Shown in pieces: positions 35,572-44,166 of a stretch of 64,000 bases of DNA. Both the position numbers and the translations under genes were made by a program. Positions within the stretch are counted from its first letter, which is position 1, and the number at the start of each line of letters is the position of its first letter. The DNA is from UBA12077 sp963665525 (GTDB taxonomy: Bacteria; Bacteroidota; Bacteroidia; Bacteroidales; UBA12077). The stretch is from positions 62,001 through 126,000 of the forward strand of contig OY762280.1 in NCBI GenBank assembly GCA_963665525.1. Direction: 5' to 3'. A model generated the notes under the pieces. That model was not told the DNA's origin and did not search any database. It worked only from the letters and a program-made list of their open reading frames with translations.

Positions 35572-37113
35572 TTATTGTTTTTGCTTTGTCATTTGATGTG
35601 ATATAATCCCAATGATTGTTGATACAATAATTGCAGATGTTGAAGCAATTGCAGGATTTCGAATAGGACCTTCCAGATATTTGGTGAAAAGTCCAAAATC
35701 GGCTCCAAAATTATTTACTAAGTATGGAAATCCGTAATAAACTGTAAAATGTGTTATAAAAGCAGCGATTGAAGCTATTACAGGAGCTTTGATATTTACA
35801 TTTTTTATAAATATTCCAAAAACGATTGGAATAAACGCTACAGAGAAGTAAGCATAAACTCCGTTCTGAGCTAGTATGGCAACACTTAATTTTGGATTTA
35901 AAATCTGATCAACTGATACTATAAATGATATAATAGCTAAAAAGATTATAGCACCTTTATTAATAAGGATGTATGATTTTTCTTGCTTAATGTGTTTACC
36001 AAATAATGGTTTTATAATATCTGAAGTGATTGTAGTTGATAATGATTGAATTAATCCTTCTAAAGTTGAAAGTCCTGCGCTGATCAAGCCTAAAATTACT
36101 ATTAATCCCAGGATGACAGATAATATTCCATTCGAAAATATTTTTACCACGTAAGCCGGAATAATTCCATCGGTTTTTAAAACTTCTCCACCAGAAGTTA
36201 AATCAGGGAATTCAATTCGTGCATATAATCCAACAAAAACAACTGAGAAGAATAGAATTTCTGCAATGACTGCAGTAACTAAAAATTTGTTTACATCCTT
36301 TTCTTCTTTTAAAAATAATGATTTTGTGATAATATGAGGTTGGCAAACAACAGCTGCACCAACAACAATCTGTGCAAAAATGATCTCGAAAAAATCTCTG
36401 AATAAAACACTCTCAGGATTGGTTGATTTTGTTAAAACCGGATTAATTTCTGCCAGCTTTTGGAAGAAACCATCAATTCCATCTTTAAAATAGTCGTAAC
36501 CAGAGAACAATAATATTACAGCAACAAATAACATTACTATGGCCTGAATTGTGTTAGTATATACTAATGAGTTTGCACCGCCAAACATCATGTATCCAAA
36601 TACAAAAACAATGATTATGGCTAATATCCAAATCTCATTTGCATTCAGCGATTTCGATAAAACTTTGGTAAGAGCAACAAGGATTAATACAATAAATGTG
36701 ATTAGTAAAAAAGATAAAAATCCCATAAAAAGAGCATAGTATTTACTTTCATATCTTTTCCCGATCCATTGTGCTAATGTAACAGCTTTTAATGATTGTC
36801 CGTGTTTTCGGAAACTCTTAGTTAAAACAATCAAAGAGATAATTGTTGCTATTGGGAAAAATATTCCGAAGGATAAAACTCCACTAAAACCATATACTGA
36901 TATTAACGCTGGATTTACAACAAAAGTAGCGGCACTGGTCATTGAGACAGCTAACGATAATCCAACAAAAGCAGGTGAAAAATTAAAATTCCCAACTGCA
37001 TAATCGTTTAAGCTTTTTGTCTTTAATGCTCCGCGAACAACAAAATATATAATCAAAATAGAATATAAGGTGATTAAAATCCAGGTTCCTATAATTTGTT
37101 GCGATGTTGCCAT
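35572..37113 (-). CDS. Sodium:solute symporter (SSS family)
   Basis: A 513-residue membrane protein with about 13 hydrophobic helices and the SSS/LeuT-like core: GAANSLVYTNTIQAIVMLF-type helix (GGANSLVYTNTIQAIVM) near 180, GLISAGLSTLEGLIQSLST near 345, and a cytoplasmic loop with KPLFGKHIKQEK. SSS carriers couple sodium entry to uptake of sugars, amino acids or organic acids. Monocarboxylate carriers such as acetate/lactate permeases belong here. Context, next to a CoA-transferase, argues for a short organic acid. A terminator-like hairpin lies upstream between it and the SDR gene. Confidence 0.85.
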   Translation of the reverse strand: MATSQQIIGTWILITLYSILIIYFVVRGALKTKSLNDYAVGNFNFSPAFVGLSLAVSMTSAATFVVNPALISVYGFSGVLSFGIFFPIATIISLIVLTKSFRKHGQSLKAVTLAQWIGKRYESKYYALFMGFLSFLLITFIVLILVALTKVLSKSLNANEIWILAIIIVFVFGYMMFGGANSLVYTNTIQAIVMLFVAVILLFSGYDYFKDGIDGFFQKLAEINPVLTKSTNPESVLFRDFFEIIFAQIVVGAAVVCQPHIITKSLFLKEEKDVNKFLVTAVIAEILFFSVVFVGLYARIEFPDLTSGGEVLKTDGIIPAYVVKIFSNGILSVILGLIVILGLISAGLSTLEGLIQSLSTTITSDIIKPLFGKHIKQEKSYILINKGAIIFLAIISFIVSVDQILNPKLSVAILAQNGVYAYFSVAFIPIVFGIFIKNVNIKAPVIASIAAFITHFTVYYGFPYLVNNFGADFGLFTKYLEGPIRNPAIASTSAIIVSTIIGIISHQMTKQKQ

Positions 37114-37147
37114 AATGCGATTTTTAAATAGGTATAAAAGATAAAAT

Positions 37148-37185
37148 AAAAAACAGGAATCTCAAAAATGATGATCCCCGTTTTT
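37148..37185 (-). terminator. Terminator-like hairpin between SDR and symporter genes
   Basis: On the minus strand, AAAACGGGGATC pairs with GATTCCTGTTTT around an A/T-rich loop, followed by T residues. It lies 8 bases beyond the SDR stop and may separate the thiolase-SDR transcript from the symporter/CoA-transferase transcript, or reduce flow between them. Confidence 0.6.
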
Positions 37186-37192
37186 CCATCTG

Positions 37193-37936
37193 TTAAATTG
37201 TCATTCCACCATCAACGCTCAATACAGAGCCGTTGATATATGCTGCTTCGTCGCTTGCTAAGAAAAGATAAGCCGAAGCAATTTCTTCCGGATTTCCTAA
37301 ACGTTGTAAAGGAACTTTTGCTTCCATTGCTTTTAATACTTCTTCCGGCATTTGACGAACCATGTCTGTTAAAATAAATCCAGGAGCAACAGCATTGACT
37401 GTTATGTTTTTACGTCCTAATTCTTTAGCCCATGTTTTTGTCATTCCAATTAAACCTGACTTTGTTGCAACGTAATTCGTTTGACCAAAATTTCCATATA
37501 AAGCAACGACTGATGATGTATTGATAATTCTACCATATTTTCTATCAACCATATGTTGGCTTACATATTTGGTGCAATTAAAAACTCCTGTTAAGTTAAC
37601 ATCAATAACTTGTTGCCATTGTTCAATTGTCATTTTCTTTAATGTGGAGTCTCTTGTTATTCCGGCATTGTTAACCAAAATATCAATTTGTCCGTATGCA
37701 TCTATGGCATCGTTTGTTGCTTTTTCTACATCTGAAAAAATAGCTGTGTTCACTTTGAAAAATTCTGCTTTCCCACCATTGTTTTTAATTTCTTTAACAG
37801 TGGCTTCTCCTTTTTCTTCGTTCATATCCCAAATCACAACAACTGCACCTTCTTCTGCAAATTTAACAGCTCCTGCTTTTCCAATACCATCTGCACCACC
37901 TGTTATAATAGCTATTTTATTTTCTAATCTTTTCAT
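37193..37936 (-). CDS. SDR: 3-hydroxyacyl-CoA dehydrogenase / acetoacetyl-CoA reductase (FabG/PhaB-like)
   Basis: A 247-residue classical short-chain dehydrogenase with GGADGIGK (nucleotide motif), NNAG, catalytic Ser141/142, and Y155-VAT-K159, then PGFILTDM. Asp37 in VVIWDMNE at the end of strand 2 is the feature that favours NAD over NADP, unlike biosynthetic FabG and PhaB. This supports the oxidative direction, 3-hydroxybutyryl-CoA to acetoacetyl-CoA, in this block. The thiolase stop precedes it by 25 bases. It could still serve another 3-hydroxyacyl substrate. Confidence 0.85.
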   Translation of the reverse strand: MKRLENKIAIITGGADGIGKAGAVKFAEEGAVVVIWDMNEEKGEATVKEIKNNGGKAEFFKVNTAIFSDVEKATNDAIDAYGQIDILVNNAGITRDSTLKKMTIEQWQQVIDVNLTGVFNCTKYVSQHMVDRKYGRIINTSSVVALYGNFGQTNYVATKSGLIGMTKTWAKELGRKNITVNAVAPGFILTDMVRQMPEEVLKAMEAKVPLQRLGNPEEIASAYLFLASDEAAYINGSVLSVDGGMTI

Positions 37937-37961
37937 GATATAATATTTTTATAATGTTTGT

Positions 37962-39143
37962 TTAATATTTTTCAATGATTACTGATGTTCCTTGTCCGCC
38001 ACCAATACAAAGTGTAGCCAAGCCTTTCTTTGCATCCGTTTTCTTCATTTCATATAATAAGGTGGTCAAGATTCTTGCTCCGGAAGCTCCAATTGGGTGA
38101 CCTAAAGCAATGGCACCACCATTAACATTTACTTTTGCAGGATCTAAATTTAAATCGCGAGTAACGGCTATGGATTGAGCTGCAAAAGCTTCGTTTGCTT
38201 CAATTAAATCAATATCTTCAATTTCTAATTTAGCTTTTAACAATGCGGCCTTAGTTGCAGGAACCGGACCATAACCCATAATTTTTGGATCGAGTGCTGC
38301 ATTAGCATAAGAAACAATTTTAGCCATAGGTTTTAGACCTAGCTCATCGGCTTTATCTTTTGACATAACGATTAACATAGCTGCTCCATCGTTAATTCCT
38401 GATGCATTACCCGCAGTTACCGTTCCTTCTTTTTTAAATGCAGGACGTAATTTGGCTAATTTGTCAATATTCAATCCCATTTTTGGGAACTCGTCTGTGT
38501 CAAAAATGATTGGACTTCCTTTCCGTTGAGGTATTTCAATAGGAACAATCTCATCTTTAAATTTGCCATCCTTGATTGCTTTTTCAGTTTTTAGCTGGCT
38601 TTGTAAAGCAAATTCATCTTGTTCTTCTCGACTAATTTCCCATTGTTCAGCAATATTCTCAGCAGTAATTCCCATGTGATAATTATTGAATGCATCTGTT
38701 AATCCATCTGAAATCATACTGTCAACAATTTCGTTGTGTCCCATTTTATATCCAAAGCGAGCTTTCTTTAAAAGGTAAGGAGCATTCGACATACTTTCAG
38801 TTCCACCAGCTAAAACAATATCAGCATCGCCCAACATAATAAACTGAGCAGCCATACTTACAGCTCTTAACCCCGATCCGCAAAGTTTATTGATGGTCAT
38901 GGCAGGAACAGTTTCAGGAATGCCTGAGTTAATCGTTATCTGACGTGCTATGTTTTGTCCTTCACCAGCCGATAGTATGTTACCAATAATAGTTTCATCT
39001 ATATCTGATGGGTTAATTCCAGCTCTTTTAATGGCTTCTTTTGCAGCAAAAACACCGAGTTCGACAGCAGAAAAATTAGCTAAGCTTCCTCCAAAGCTTC
39101 CAATGGCAGTTCTTGCAGCAGATATAATAACAACTTCTTTCAT
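37962..39143 (-). CDS. Acetyl-CoA C-acetyltransferase (thiolase)
   Basis: A 393-residue thiolase II with all catalytic residues: Cys88 in NKLCGSG, His349 in ALGHPIGASG, and Cys379 in LCIGGGQG. It interconverts acetoacetyl-CoA and two acetyl-CoA. The longest frame starts at 39170, but the ATG at 39143 opens MKEVVIISAARTAIG, the family start, and is preferred. It is the first gene of the minus-strand block and is followed by the NAD-type SDR. Together with a CoA-transferase it completes a short ketone-body degradation route, though the reverse, PHB-type synthesis, would use the same step; no PHA synthase is present in the window. Confidence 0.92.
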   Translation of the reverse strand: MKEVVIISAARTAIGSFGGSLANFSAVELGVFAAKEAIKRAGINPSDIDETIIGNILSAGEGQNIARQITINSGIPETVPAMTINKLCGSGLRAVSMAAQFIMLGDADIVLAGGTESMSNAPYLLKKARFGYKMGHNEIVDSMISDGLTDAFNNYHMGITAENIAEQWEISREEQDEFALQSQLKTEKAIKDGKFKDEIVPIEIPQRKGSPIIFDTDEFPKMGLNIDKLAKLRPAFKKEGTVTAGNASGINDGAAMLIVMSKDKADELGLKPMAKIVSYANAALDPKIMGYGPVPATKAALLKAKLEIEDIDLIEANEAFAAQSIAVTRDLNLDPAKVNVNGGAIALGHPIGASGARILTTLLYEMKKTDAKKGLATLCIGGGQGTSVIIEKY

Positions 39144-39340
39144 TTTTTTATGTTTTTCAATTTGATCCAAAGAAAAAAAAACGAAAGAAGAAGATGTAGT
39201 TAGTTTTTAGATTTAACCGTATTGACTTTTTGTCATTTAATCAAGTTAAAATGCTATAAACATAAGATATATAGTATTTTATATTGGTTTGCAAGTAGGT
39301 TGACAACTGTGTGTTTTGTGTTTATTTAATGTAATATAAG

Positions 39341-40636
39341 TTAAAGTTTAGTTTTCAAAATATATACAGTATCTAACTGATCATCAGGTAAAATAAATCC
39401 TTCATTATCAGTTTTTCCTAGTTGTGCATTGGCAATATAGAAGTATTCGTCATCTGCAACTTCACCGGTAGTTGGGATCTCAAATAAAGGATTGTTCCTT
39501 TCCATGATTTCCATATTGGTGATACTGTCACCAGCTTCATTCAGATAATATCTTGCAATTTCACCTTGATGCATAATTAAGGAGTTCTTGTAAAATGCCA
39601 GTCCATCTACGCGACCGGTATGCATATTCCCCGGATGTTTTAATTTTTGTATTGCATTTGTTTCAAGGTTTAATACGTATGTATCTCCGAAGAAATGAGT
39701 AAAGTAAAGATTCTTATTATTATCCGATATTGTAATGCCATTAGCATAATACGCGTGATCTGAATTAATAAGTAGTTCCAGTGAGTCTGCTTCAGGTCTG
39801 ATAATATACATTTTACTCATGTTTGATTCAGTAATGTATACTGTTCCATCTTTTGCAATAGTTACATCATTTAGGAGCCTTGGAATAGTATCAATTAGTG
39901 TGTACTTTTTTAGTAAATTTCCGTTATCTACATCATATTTATAAATGCTGGTATGTAATAAAGAGTCTGGCAATATTTTTCTGGGATTATCCCAAATTGA
40001 GCATGCCCATAAATGGCGTCTTTTGACATCAACTTCCATTCCTGCAACGGCTAACAAATTATGATCTCCCGTCTTTACAAAATCTTGTATATTTCCATTT
40101 TGATCGATGGAAACAATTTTTCTTTTATAAATGGAACTTATAAAAAGAGTTTTGGTTTTGGTATCGTAAGCAACACCTTCTGGGATTAAATCTTTTTCAT
40201 CTAGTTTATAAGCAATTGTGCTGTTGTTGATTGGAAGTGTGTCTGATGCAAATGATGATAAAAGTTCGTTGTATACATCCAGGTTCTTTATAAACTGAAA
40301 ATGATCTTGCACAACTCTATCATAAGTTAAATGAGAGTGCTGATCTTTTAAAGATTGTAGAATTTGAATGGCCTCTTGTTCTTTGTTCATACTGACCAAA
40401 GCATCTGCATATAATATTTGCACGATAACATCGTGGGGAGCAAAAGCATATACTTTTTTAGCGTTCGCCAGATATTCTTCATAATCAGCACTATTTAATG
40501 ATTCAAAAGCATTATTATAGGAAGTAATAAATTCTTCCGTAGTAACATCTCCTTGGGTTGTTAAAACAATATTAGCTTTTTTATCTGTACATGAAAATAA
40601 TAGTACTATGACTGTAATTAAAAATAGGTTCTTCAT
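39341..40636 (-). CDS. Lipoprotein with SMP-30/gluconolactonase-like propeller
   Basis: A 431-residue exported protein with a lipobox (LLFSC, Cys16). Residues about 30-115 look like a TPR pair (ALVSMNKEQEAIQILQSL). Residues about 150-425 form a six-bladed propeller of the SMP-30/NHL type: IPEGVAYDTKTKTLFISSIYKRKIVSID, LLNDVTIAKDGTVYITES, YANGITISDNNKNLYFTHF and GRVDGLAFYKNSLIMHQGE. The Glu, Asn and Asp of these loops match the metal ligands of the family (lactonases, esterases). The substrate is unknown. It is separate from the thiolase gene (170-base gap, same strand). Confidence 0.72.
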   Translation of the reverse strand: MKNLFLITVIVLLFSCTDKKANIVLTTQGDVTTEEFITSYNNAFESLNSADYEEYLANAKKVYAFAPHDVIVQILYADALVSMNKEQEAIQILQSLKDQHSHLTYDRVVQDHFQFIKNLDVYNELLSSFASDTLPINNSTIAYKLDEKDLIPEGVAYDTKTKTLFISSIYKRKIVSIDQNGNIQDFVKTGDHNLLAVAGMEVDVKRRHLWACSIWDNPRKILPDSLLHTSIYKYDVDNGNLLKKYTLIDTIPRLLNDVTIAKDGTVYITESNMSKMYIIRPEADSLELLINSDHAYYANGITISDNNKNLYFTHFFGDTYVLNLETNAIQKLKHPGNMHTGRVDGLAFYKNSLIMHQGEIARYYLNEAGDSITNMEIMERNNPLFEIPTTGEVADDEYFYIANAQLGKTDNEGFILPDDQLDTVYILKTKL

Positions 40637-40785
40637 AGCTATAATAAATAGTTAACGAAAATAAGATAAACTAACAAGGTTTAACCCTAAGCAATTGGTT
40701 AGAATATGAAGGAAAAAAGACATGTTTTATCAACTTATTTTATTTCATAATTTAGAATAGGAGATACTTTTTATTAAAAACTAGC

Positions 40786-40813
40786 TTGTAATCAAAATAT
40801 TATGTTACCTTTG
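40786..40813 (+). promoter_or_regulatory. Bacteroidota-type promoter of the helicase gene
   Basis: TTG (40786-40788), 17 bases, then TACCTTTG (40806-40813). Transcription should start near 40820, giving a leader of about 85 bases ending in the strong ribosome-binding sequence TGGAGG (40891-40896). Confidence 0.65.
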
Positions 40814-40904
40814 CGCCCTTATATTAACTAAAAGTGTGTTTTCCGGTGTCTGTGCGACTTTAGGCAGGTTGATTGGGGATCAGAAAGCACTGGAGGAAAA
40901 CAAA

Positions 40905-42692
40905 ATGACAAAATTTGCCGATTTAGGTATCTCACAAGATATCCTAAAAGGAATAACCGAATTGGGTTTTGAGAAAGCTATGCCCGTTCAAGAAGCAGTA
41001 ATACCAGTATTACTACAAACAAATACCGATATTGTAGCATTAGCTCAAACAGGAACAGGAAAAACTGCAGCATTTGGCTTACCTATTGTTGAGCAAATCA
41101 ATATTAAGAATAAATATCCACAAGCATTAATTCTTTCACCAACGCGAGAACTTTGTGTTCAAATTGCAAAAGATTTAATGGCATATTCTAAATATGTGGA
41201 TGGATTAAAAGTTTTACCGGTTTATGGTGGAGCTAATATTGATGCACAAATACGTGGCTTACGAATGGGAGTGCATGTTATTGTAGCAACTCCTGGAAGA
41301 ATGCTTGATTTGATTAAACGTAAAAAAGCTGATATAACCAATGTTGAGTCTGTTGTGTTAGATGAAGCAGATGAGATGCTTAATATGGGTTTTCGTGATG
41401 ATTTAAATGAAATTCTGGAATCAGTTCCTGATGAACGAAGAACCTTGTTATTTTCAGCAACAATGCCTAAGGAAGTTGCTGCTATAGCAAAAAATTACAT
41501 GACTAATCCGCAGGAAATAACTGTTGGGAAGAAAAACGCAGGAGCTGAAAGTGTTAAACATCTTTATTATTTAGTTCATGCAAGGGATAGATATTTGGCA
41601 TTAAAAAGAATTGCTGATATGAATCCCAATATTTATAGCATTATCTTTTGCCGTACCAGGATGGAAACGAAAGAGGTTGCCGAATGGTTAATCAAAGATG
41701 GTTATAATGCCGATGCTTTACATGGTGATTTATCTCAGGCACAACGCGATCATGTAATGAGTCGTTTCAGACTAAAAAGTTTACAGATGCTTGTAGCTAC
41801 CGATGTAGCTGCGCGTGGATTGGATGTTAATGATCTTACTCATGTGATTAATTATAATTTGCCAGATGATATCGAAGCTTATACTCATCGAAGTGGAAGA
41901 ACTGGTAGAGCTGGTAAAACAGGAGTTTCAATTGCTATTGTTCACTTACGTGAGAAATATAAGATTAAAGAAATAGAGAAGAAGATCAATAAAACTTTTG
42001 AGAAGGCTGATATTCCAAAGGGTGAAGAAGTTTGTAAAAAGCAGTTGTTTCATTTAATTGATAAAATGGAACATGTAGAAGTAGATGAGCAAATAGAAGA
42101 ATTTTTACCTGAGATATATCAAAAGCTAGAGTGGCTTGATAAAGAAGATCTTATTAAAAGATTCGTATCTCTTGAGTTTAATAGGTTCTTGGATTATTAT
42201 AAAAATGCTCCGGATTTAAATATTCCGGATGAAAAAGAATTCAGACAACAAGAGAAGGATAAAGGAAAAAGAAGAAAAAGTAACAAAGACTTTAAACGTT
42301 TGTTTATAAACGTAGGTAAGAATCAAGGATTAAATGCACAGCGTTTAATGGGATTAGTGAATGAATCAACCAAAGAAAGAAGTGTTGCATTTGGTAAGAT
42401 TGATATTATGAAGTCTTTTTCGTTTTTTGAGATTGATAAACAACATGCAGATAAGGTTCTTGATGGATTAAATAATTCGATGTTCGAAGGAGTAAATGTT
42501 AACTCTGAAATAGCAAAGGAGAGACCATCTGGAGGAAATAGTGATAGAGGTGGTAGAAGAGAAGAAGGAAGAAGGTCACAAGGTCGACGAGGAGATAATA
42601 GAAGTTCAGATAGATCAAATTCTCAAAGAAGGTCATCTGGCAGTAAACGACGTGAAGGATCTTCTGTAAAACGAACCAGGAAAAGAAGATAA
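40905..42692 (+). CDS. DEAD-box RNA helicase, DeaD/CsdA-like
   Basis: A 595-residue helicase. Motifs in order: Q motif (FEKAMPVQ), I AQTGTGKT (about 46-53), Ia PTRELCVQ, GG, TPGR, II DEAD, III SAT, IV ISIIFCRT-type segment, V ATDVAARGLD, VI HRSGRTGRAG. A DbpA-type RNA-binding domain follows (RLFINVGKNQGLNAQRLMGLVN), and a basic tail of about 50 residues rich in Arg, Gly and Ser. This architecture is that of cold-shock and ribosome-assembly helicases. Cold-shock genes often have long 5' leaders; this one has about 85 bases. The longest frame begins at 40836, but the ATG at 40905 follows TGGAGG. Confidence 0.92.
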   Translation: MTKFADLGISQDILKGITELGFEKAMPVQEAVIPVLLQTNTDIVALAQTGTGKTAAFGLPIVEQINIKNKYPQALILSPTRELCVQIAKDLMAYSKYVDGLKVLPVYGGANIDAQIRGLRMGVHVIVATPGRMLDLIKRKKADITNVESVVLDEADEMLNMGFRDDLNEILESVPDERRTLLFSATMPKEVAAIAKNYMTNPQEITVGKKNAGAESVKHLYYLVHARDRYLALKRIADMNPNIYSIIFCRTRMETKEVAEWLIKDGYNADALHGDLSQAQRDHVMSRFRLKSLQMLVATDVAARGLDVNDLTHVINYNLPDDIEAYTHRSGRTGRAGKTGVSIAIVHLREKYKIKEIEKKINKTFEKADIPKGEEVCKKQLFHLIDKMEHVEVDEQIEEFLPEIYQKLEWLDKEDLIKRFVSLEFNRFLDYYKNAPDLNIPDEKEFRQQEKDKGKRRKSNKDFKRLFINVGKNQGLNAQRLMGLVNESTKERSVAFGKIDIMKSFSFFEIDKQHADKVLDGLNNSMFEGVNVNSEIAKERPSGGNSDRGGRREEGRRSQGRRGDNRSSDRSNSQRRSSGSKRREGSSVKRTRKRR

Positions 42693-42708
42693 TTCAAAAA
42701 AAGAAAAA

Positions 42709-42741
42709 AATACTGGGAATTTTTTGCTTAGTATTTTTTTT
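42709..42741 (+). terminator. Rho-independent terminator after the helicase gene
   Basis: AATACT (42709-42714) and AGTATT (42730-42735) with a T-run to 42741. Confidence 0.7.
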
Positions 42742-42756
42742 ATTGTAATTTTACAG

Positions 42757-42854
42757 ACCGAACGTTCGGTATAAAACTTTTAAGCTTTATTTTTAAAGTA
42801 ATAGGTTAGCAAAAGGGTTTTGAGATATTGAATTTAAAAAACCAAACGTTCGGT
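42757..42854. promoter_or_regulatory. Two TetR-type palindromes 84 bases apart
   Basis: ACCGAACGTTCGGT (42757-42770) is a perfect 14-base palindrome; ACCAAACGTTCGGT (42841-42854) is a one-mismatch copy, and both continue as ATAAAA. Start-to-start distance is 84 bases, close to eight helical turns. The sequence is like the operators of TetR/AcrR repressors. They lie upstream of the small gene at 42997. No TetR gene lies in this window. Confidence 0.7.
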
Positions 42855-42870
42855 ATAAAAAATGGTTGTA

Positions 42871-42965
42871 TGGGTGCAAAATAGAAGATTTAATCTCTAC
42901 TACATTTCTATTTTTGGTTCGGTGATTTAATTCAGTATAGATTTCCACACTTCAATTTGCACCCA
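42871..42965 (+). other. Inverted repeat TGGGTGCAAA/TTTGCACCCA in the leader
   Basis: A perfect ten-base inverted repeat (42871-42880 and 42956-42965) with a 75-base spacer, ending 31 bases before the start codon of the 87-residue gene. In RNA it could form a long-range stem enclosing the leader. Confidence 0.55.
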
Positions 42966-42996
42966 CAACTTTCTTACTTAAAAACAGTGAAAATCA

Positions 42997-43260
42997 ATGA
43001 AACTTATAGAAGTAATTGTTGGGAGAGTATTTTCAGATTTCGTTAATAAACAGGAATTACAGAAAGAGGCAAACTTATATTTAGATCTAAAATTAAGTGA
43101 AGCAGATATTGAATTAATAAGAAAAAGAATAGAATCAATTTTTAATGTCAGAATTCCATCAGATTTTTTTATAAATAAATCGACTTATGGAGAAATTCTT
43201 GATTTTGTTCATGAGATTTATATTAAGACTGCCAAATTAACCAAGGTAAGTATAAATTAG
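42997..43260 (+). CDS. Small acyl-carrier-protein-like protein without the carrier serine
   Basis: An 87-residue protein. Spacing of LKLSEADIELIRKRIESIFNVRIPSDFF and YGEILDFVHEIYIKT matches helices II-III of acyl carrier proteins (LGLDSLDIVELIMALEEEF...TVGDVIDYI). The DSL phosphopantetheine site corresponds to SEA, so the usual Ser is absent or shifted to Ser of LSEAD. If the fold is right, it is a carrier-like protein that may not be loaded. The upstream region holds two TetR-type palindromes and an inverted repeat, so expression is probably controlled. Its stop overlaps rsmI by four bases on the other strand. The assignment is tentative. Confidence 0.45.
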   Translation: MKLIEVIVGRVFSDFVNKQELQKEANLYLDLKLSEADIELIRKRIESIFNVRIPSDFFINKSTYGEILDFVHEIYIKTAKLTKVSIN

Positions 43261-43931
43261 TTTTTATTTCCTTCTACTATAATAACAATTTCTCCTTTAA
43301 TTGTGGCTTTAGTGTAATATTCAATGAGTTCTTTTAAAGTTCCACGAATATTTTCTTCATGTATTTTAGTTAGTTCACGAGAAACACTTGCTCTCCGATC
43401 TTCTCCAAAAACTTCAGAAAACTGAGTAAGGGTTTTTAATAATCGATAAGGTGATTCGTAAAAGACCATCGTTTTACTTTCTGTTGATAATTCGCCTAAT
43501 CTTTTTTGTCTTCCTTTTTTTTGTGGTAAAAATCCTTCAAAAGAAAACCTATCATTAGGTAATCCAGAGTTTACCAGAGCAGGAATGAAAGCGGTGGCGC
43601 CAGGTAAACATTCAATATCAATTCCTTCTTCAATGCAAGCTCTTGCAATTAAAAAGCCAGGATCAGAAATGCCTGGAGTTCCAGCATCGGATACTAAAGC
43701 GAAGGTTTCTCCATTTTTAATTCTGGATATAATCGAATGTAAAGATTTATGTTCATTAAATTTATGATGCGCTATTACTGGCTTTTGAATTTCAAAATGT
43801 TTTAATAAGATTCCGGTTTTTCGGGTATCTTCTGCTAAAATTACATCTACCTCTTTTAAAATTCGAATAGCTCGTAAAGTGATATCTTCAAGATTTCCAA
43901 TTGGAGTCGGAACCAAGTATAGTTTGCTCAT
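43257..43931 (-). CDS. rsmI: 16S rRNA (cytidine(1402)-2'-O)-methyltransferase
   Basis: A 224-residue tetrapyrrole-methylase-fold enzyme: YLVPTPIGNLEDITLRAI, the EDTRKTGILLKHF segment, SDAGTPGISDPG (SAM-binding loop), PSR-type GLPNDRFSFEGFLP, FYESPYRL and RELTKIHEE...GEIVIIVEG. RsmI adds the 2'-O-methyl group of C1402 in the decoding centre. The longest frame starts at 44045, but the first 38 residues have no counterpart in RsmI and the ATG at 43931 (MSKLYLVPTPIGNL) is the family start. Confidence 0.93.
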   Translation of the reverse strand: MSKLYLVPTPIGNLEDITLRAIRILKEVDVILAEDTRKTGILLKHFEIQKPVIAHHKFNEHKSLHSIISRIKNGETFALVSDAGTPGISDPGFLIARACIEEGIDIECLPGATAFIPALVNSGLPNDRFSFEGFLPQKKGRQKRLGELSTESKTMVFYESPYRLLKTLTQFSEVFGEDRRASVSRELTKIHEENIRGTLKELIEYYTKATIKGEIVIIVEGNKN

Positions 43932-44166
43932 TCTGTTTAATTTTTGGATAAAGTTATAAAAAATGTAATAAGATGAAATTATGATAGCAGTGAAGATATA
44001 ATTAAATCTATTCATGCTAATTCCTTTTGCGTGAATGATTGTCATCTAAAATATTGTAAACGAGGGTAAAAAATATGAAGATTTTGTAATGATAAAATGA
44101 ACATTATTATTTTTTAGACGTATTACTTCATTATAAATACATCTTTAATTACTTAAATCGGGAAAT

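Noticed and set aside
37521..37943. 140-residue plus-strand frame opposite the SDR gene
   Set aside because: It mirrors a strongly conserved dehydrogenase; it is a shadow produced by codon usage.
37193..39143. Polyhydroxybutyrate synthesis genes
   Set aside because: Thiolase and a PhaB-like SDR are present, but there is no PHA synthase: the only alpha/beta hydrolase in the block has Ser, not Cys, at the nucleophile and is exported. The SDR also favours NAD.
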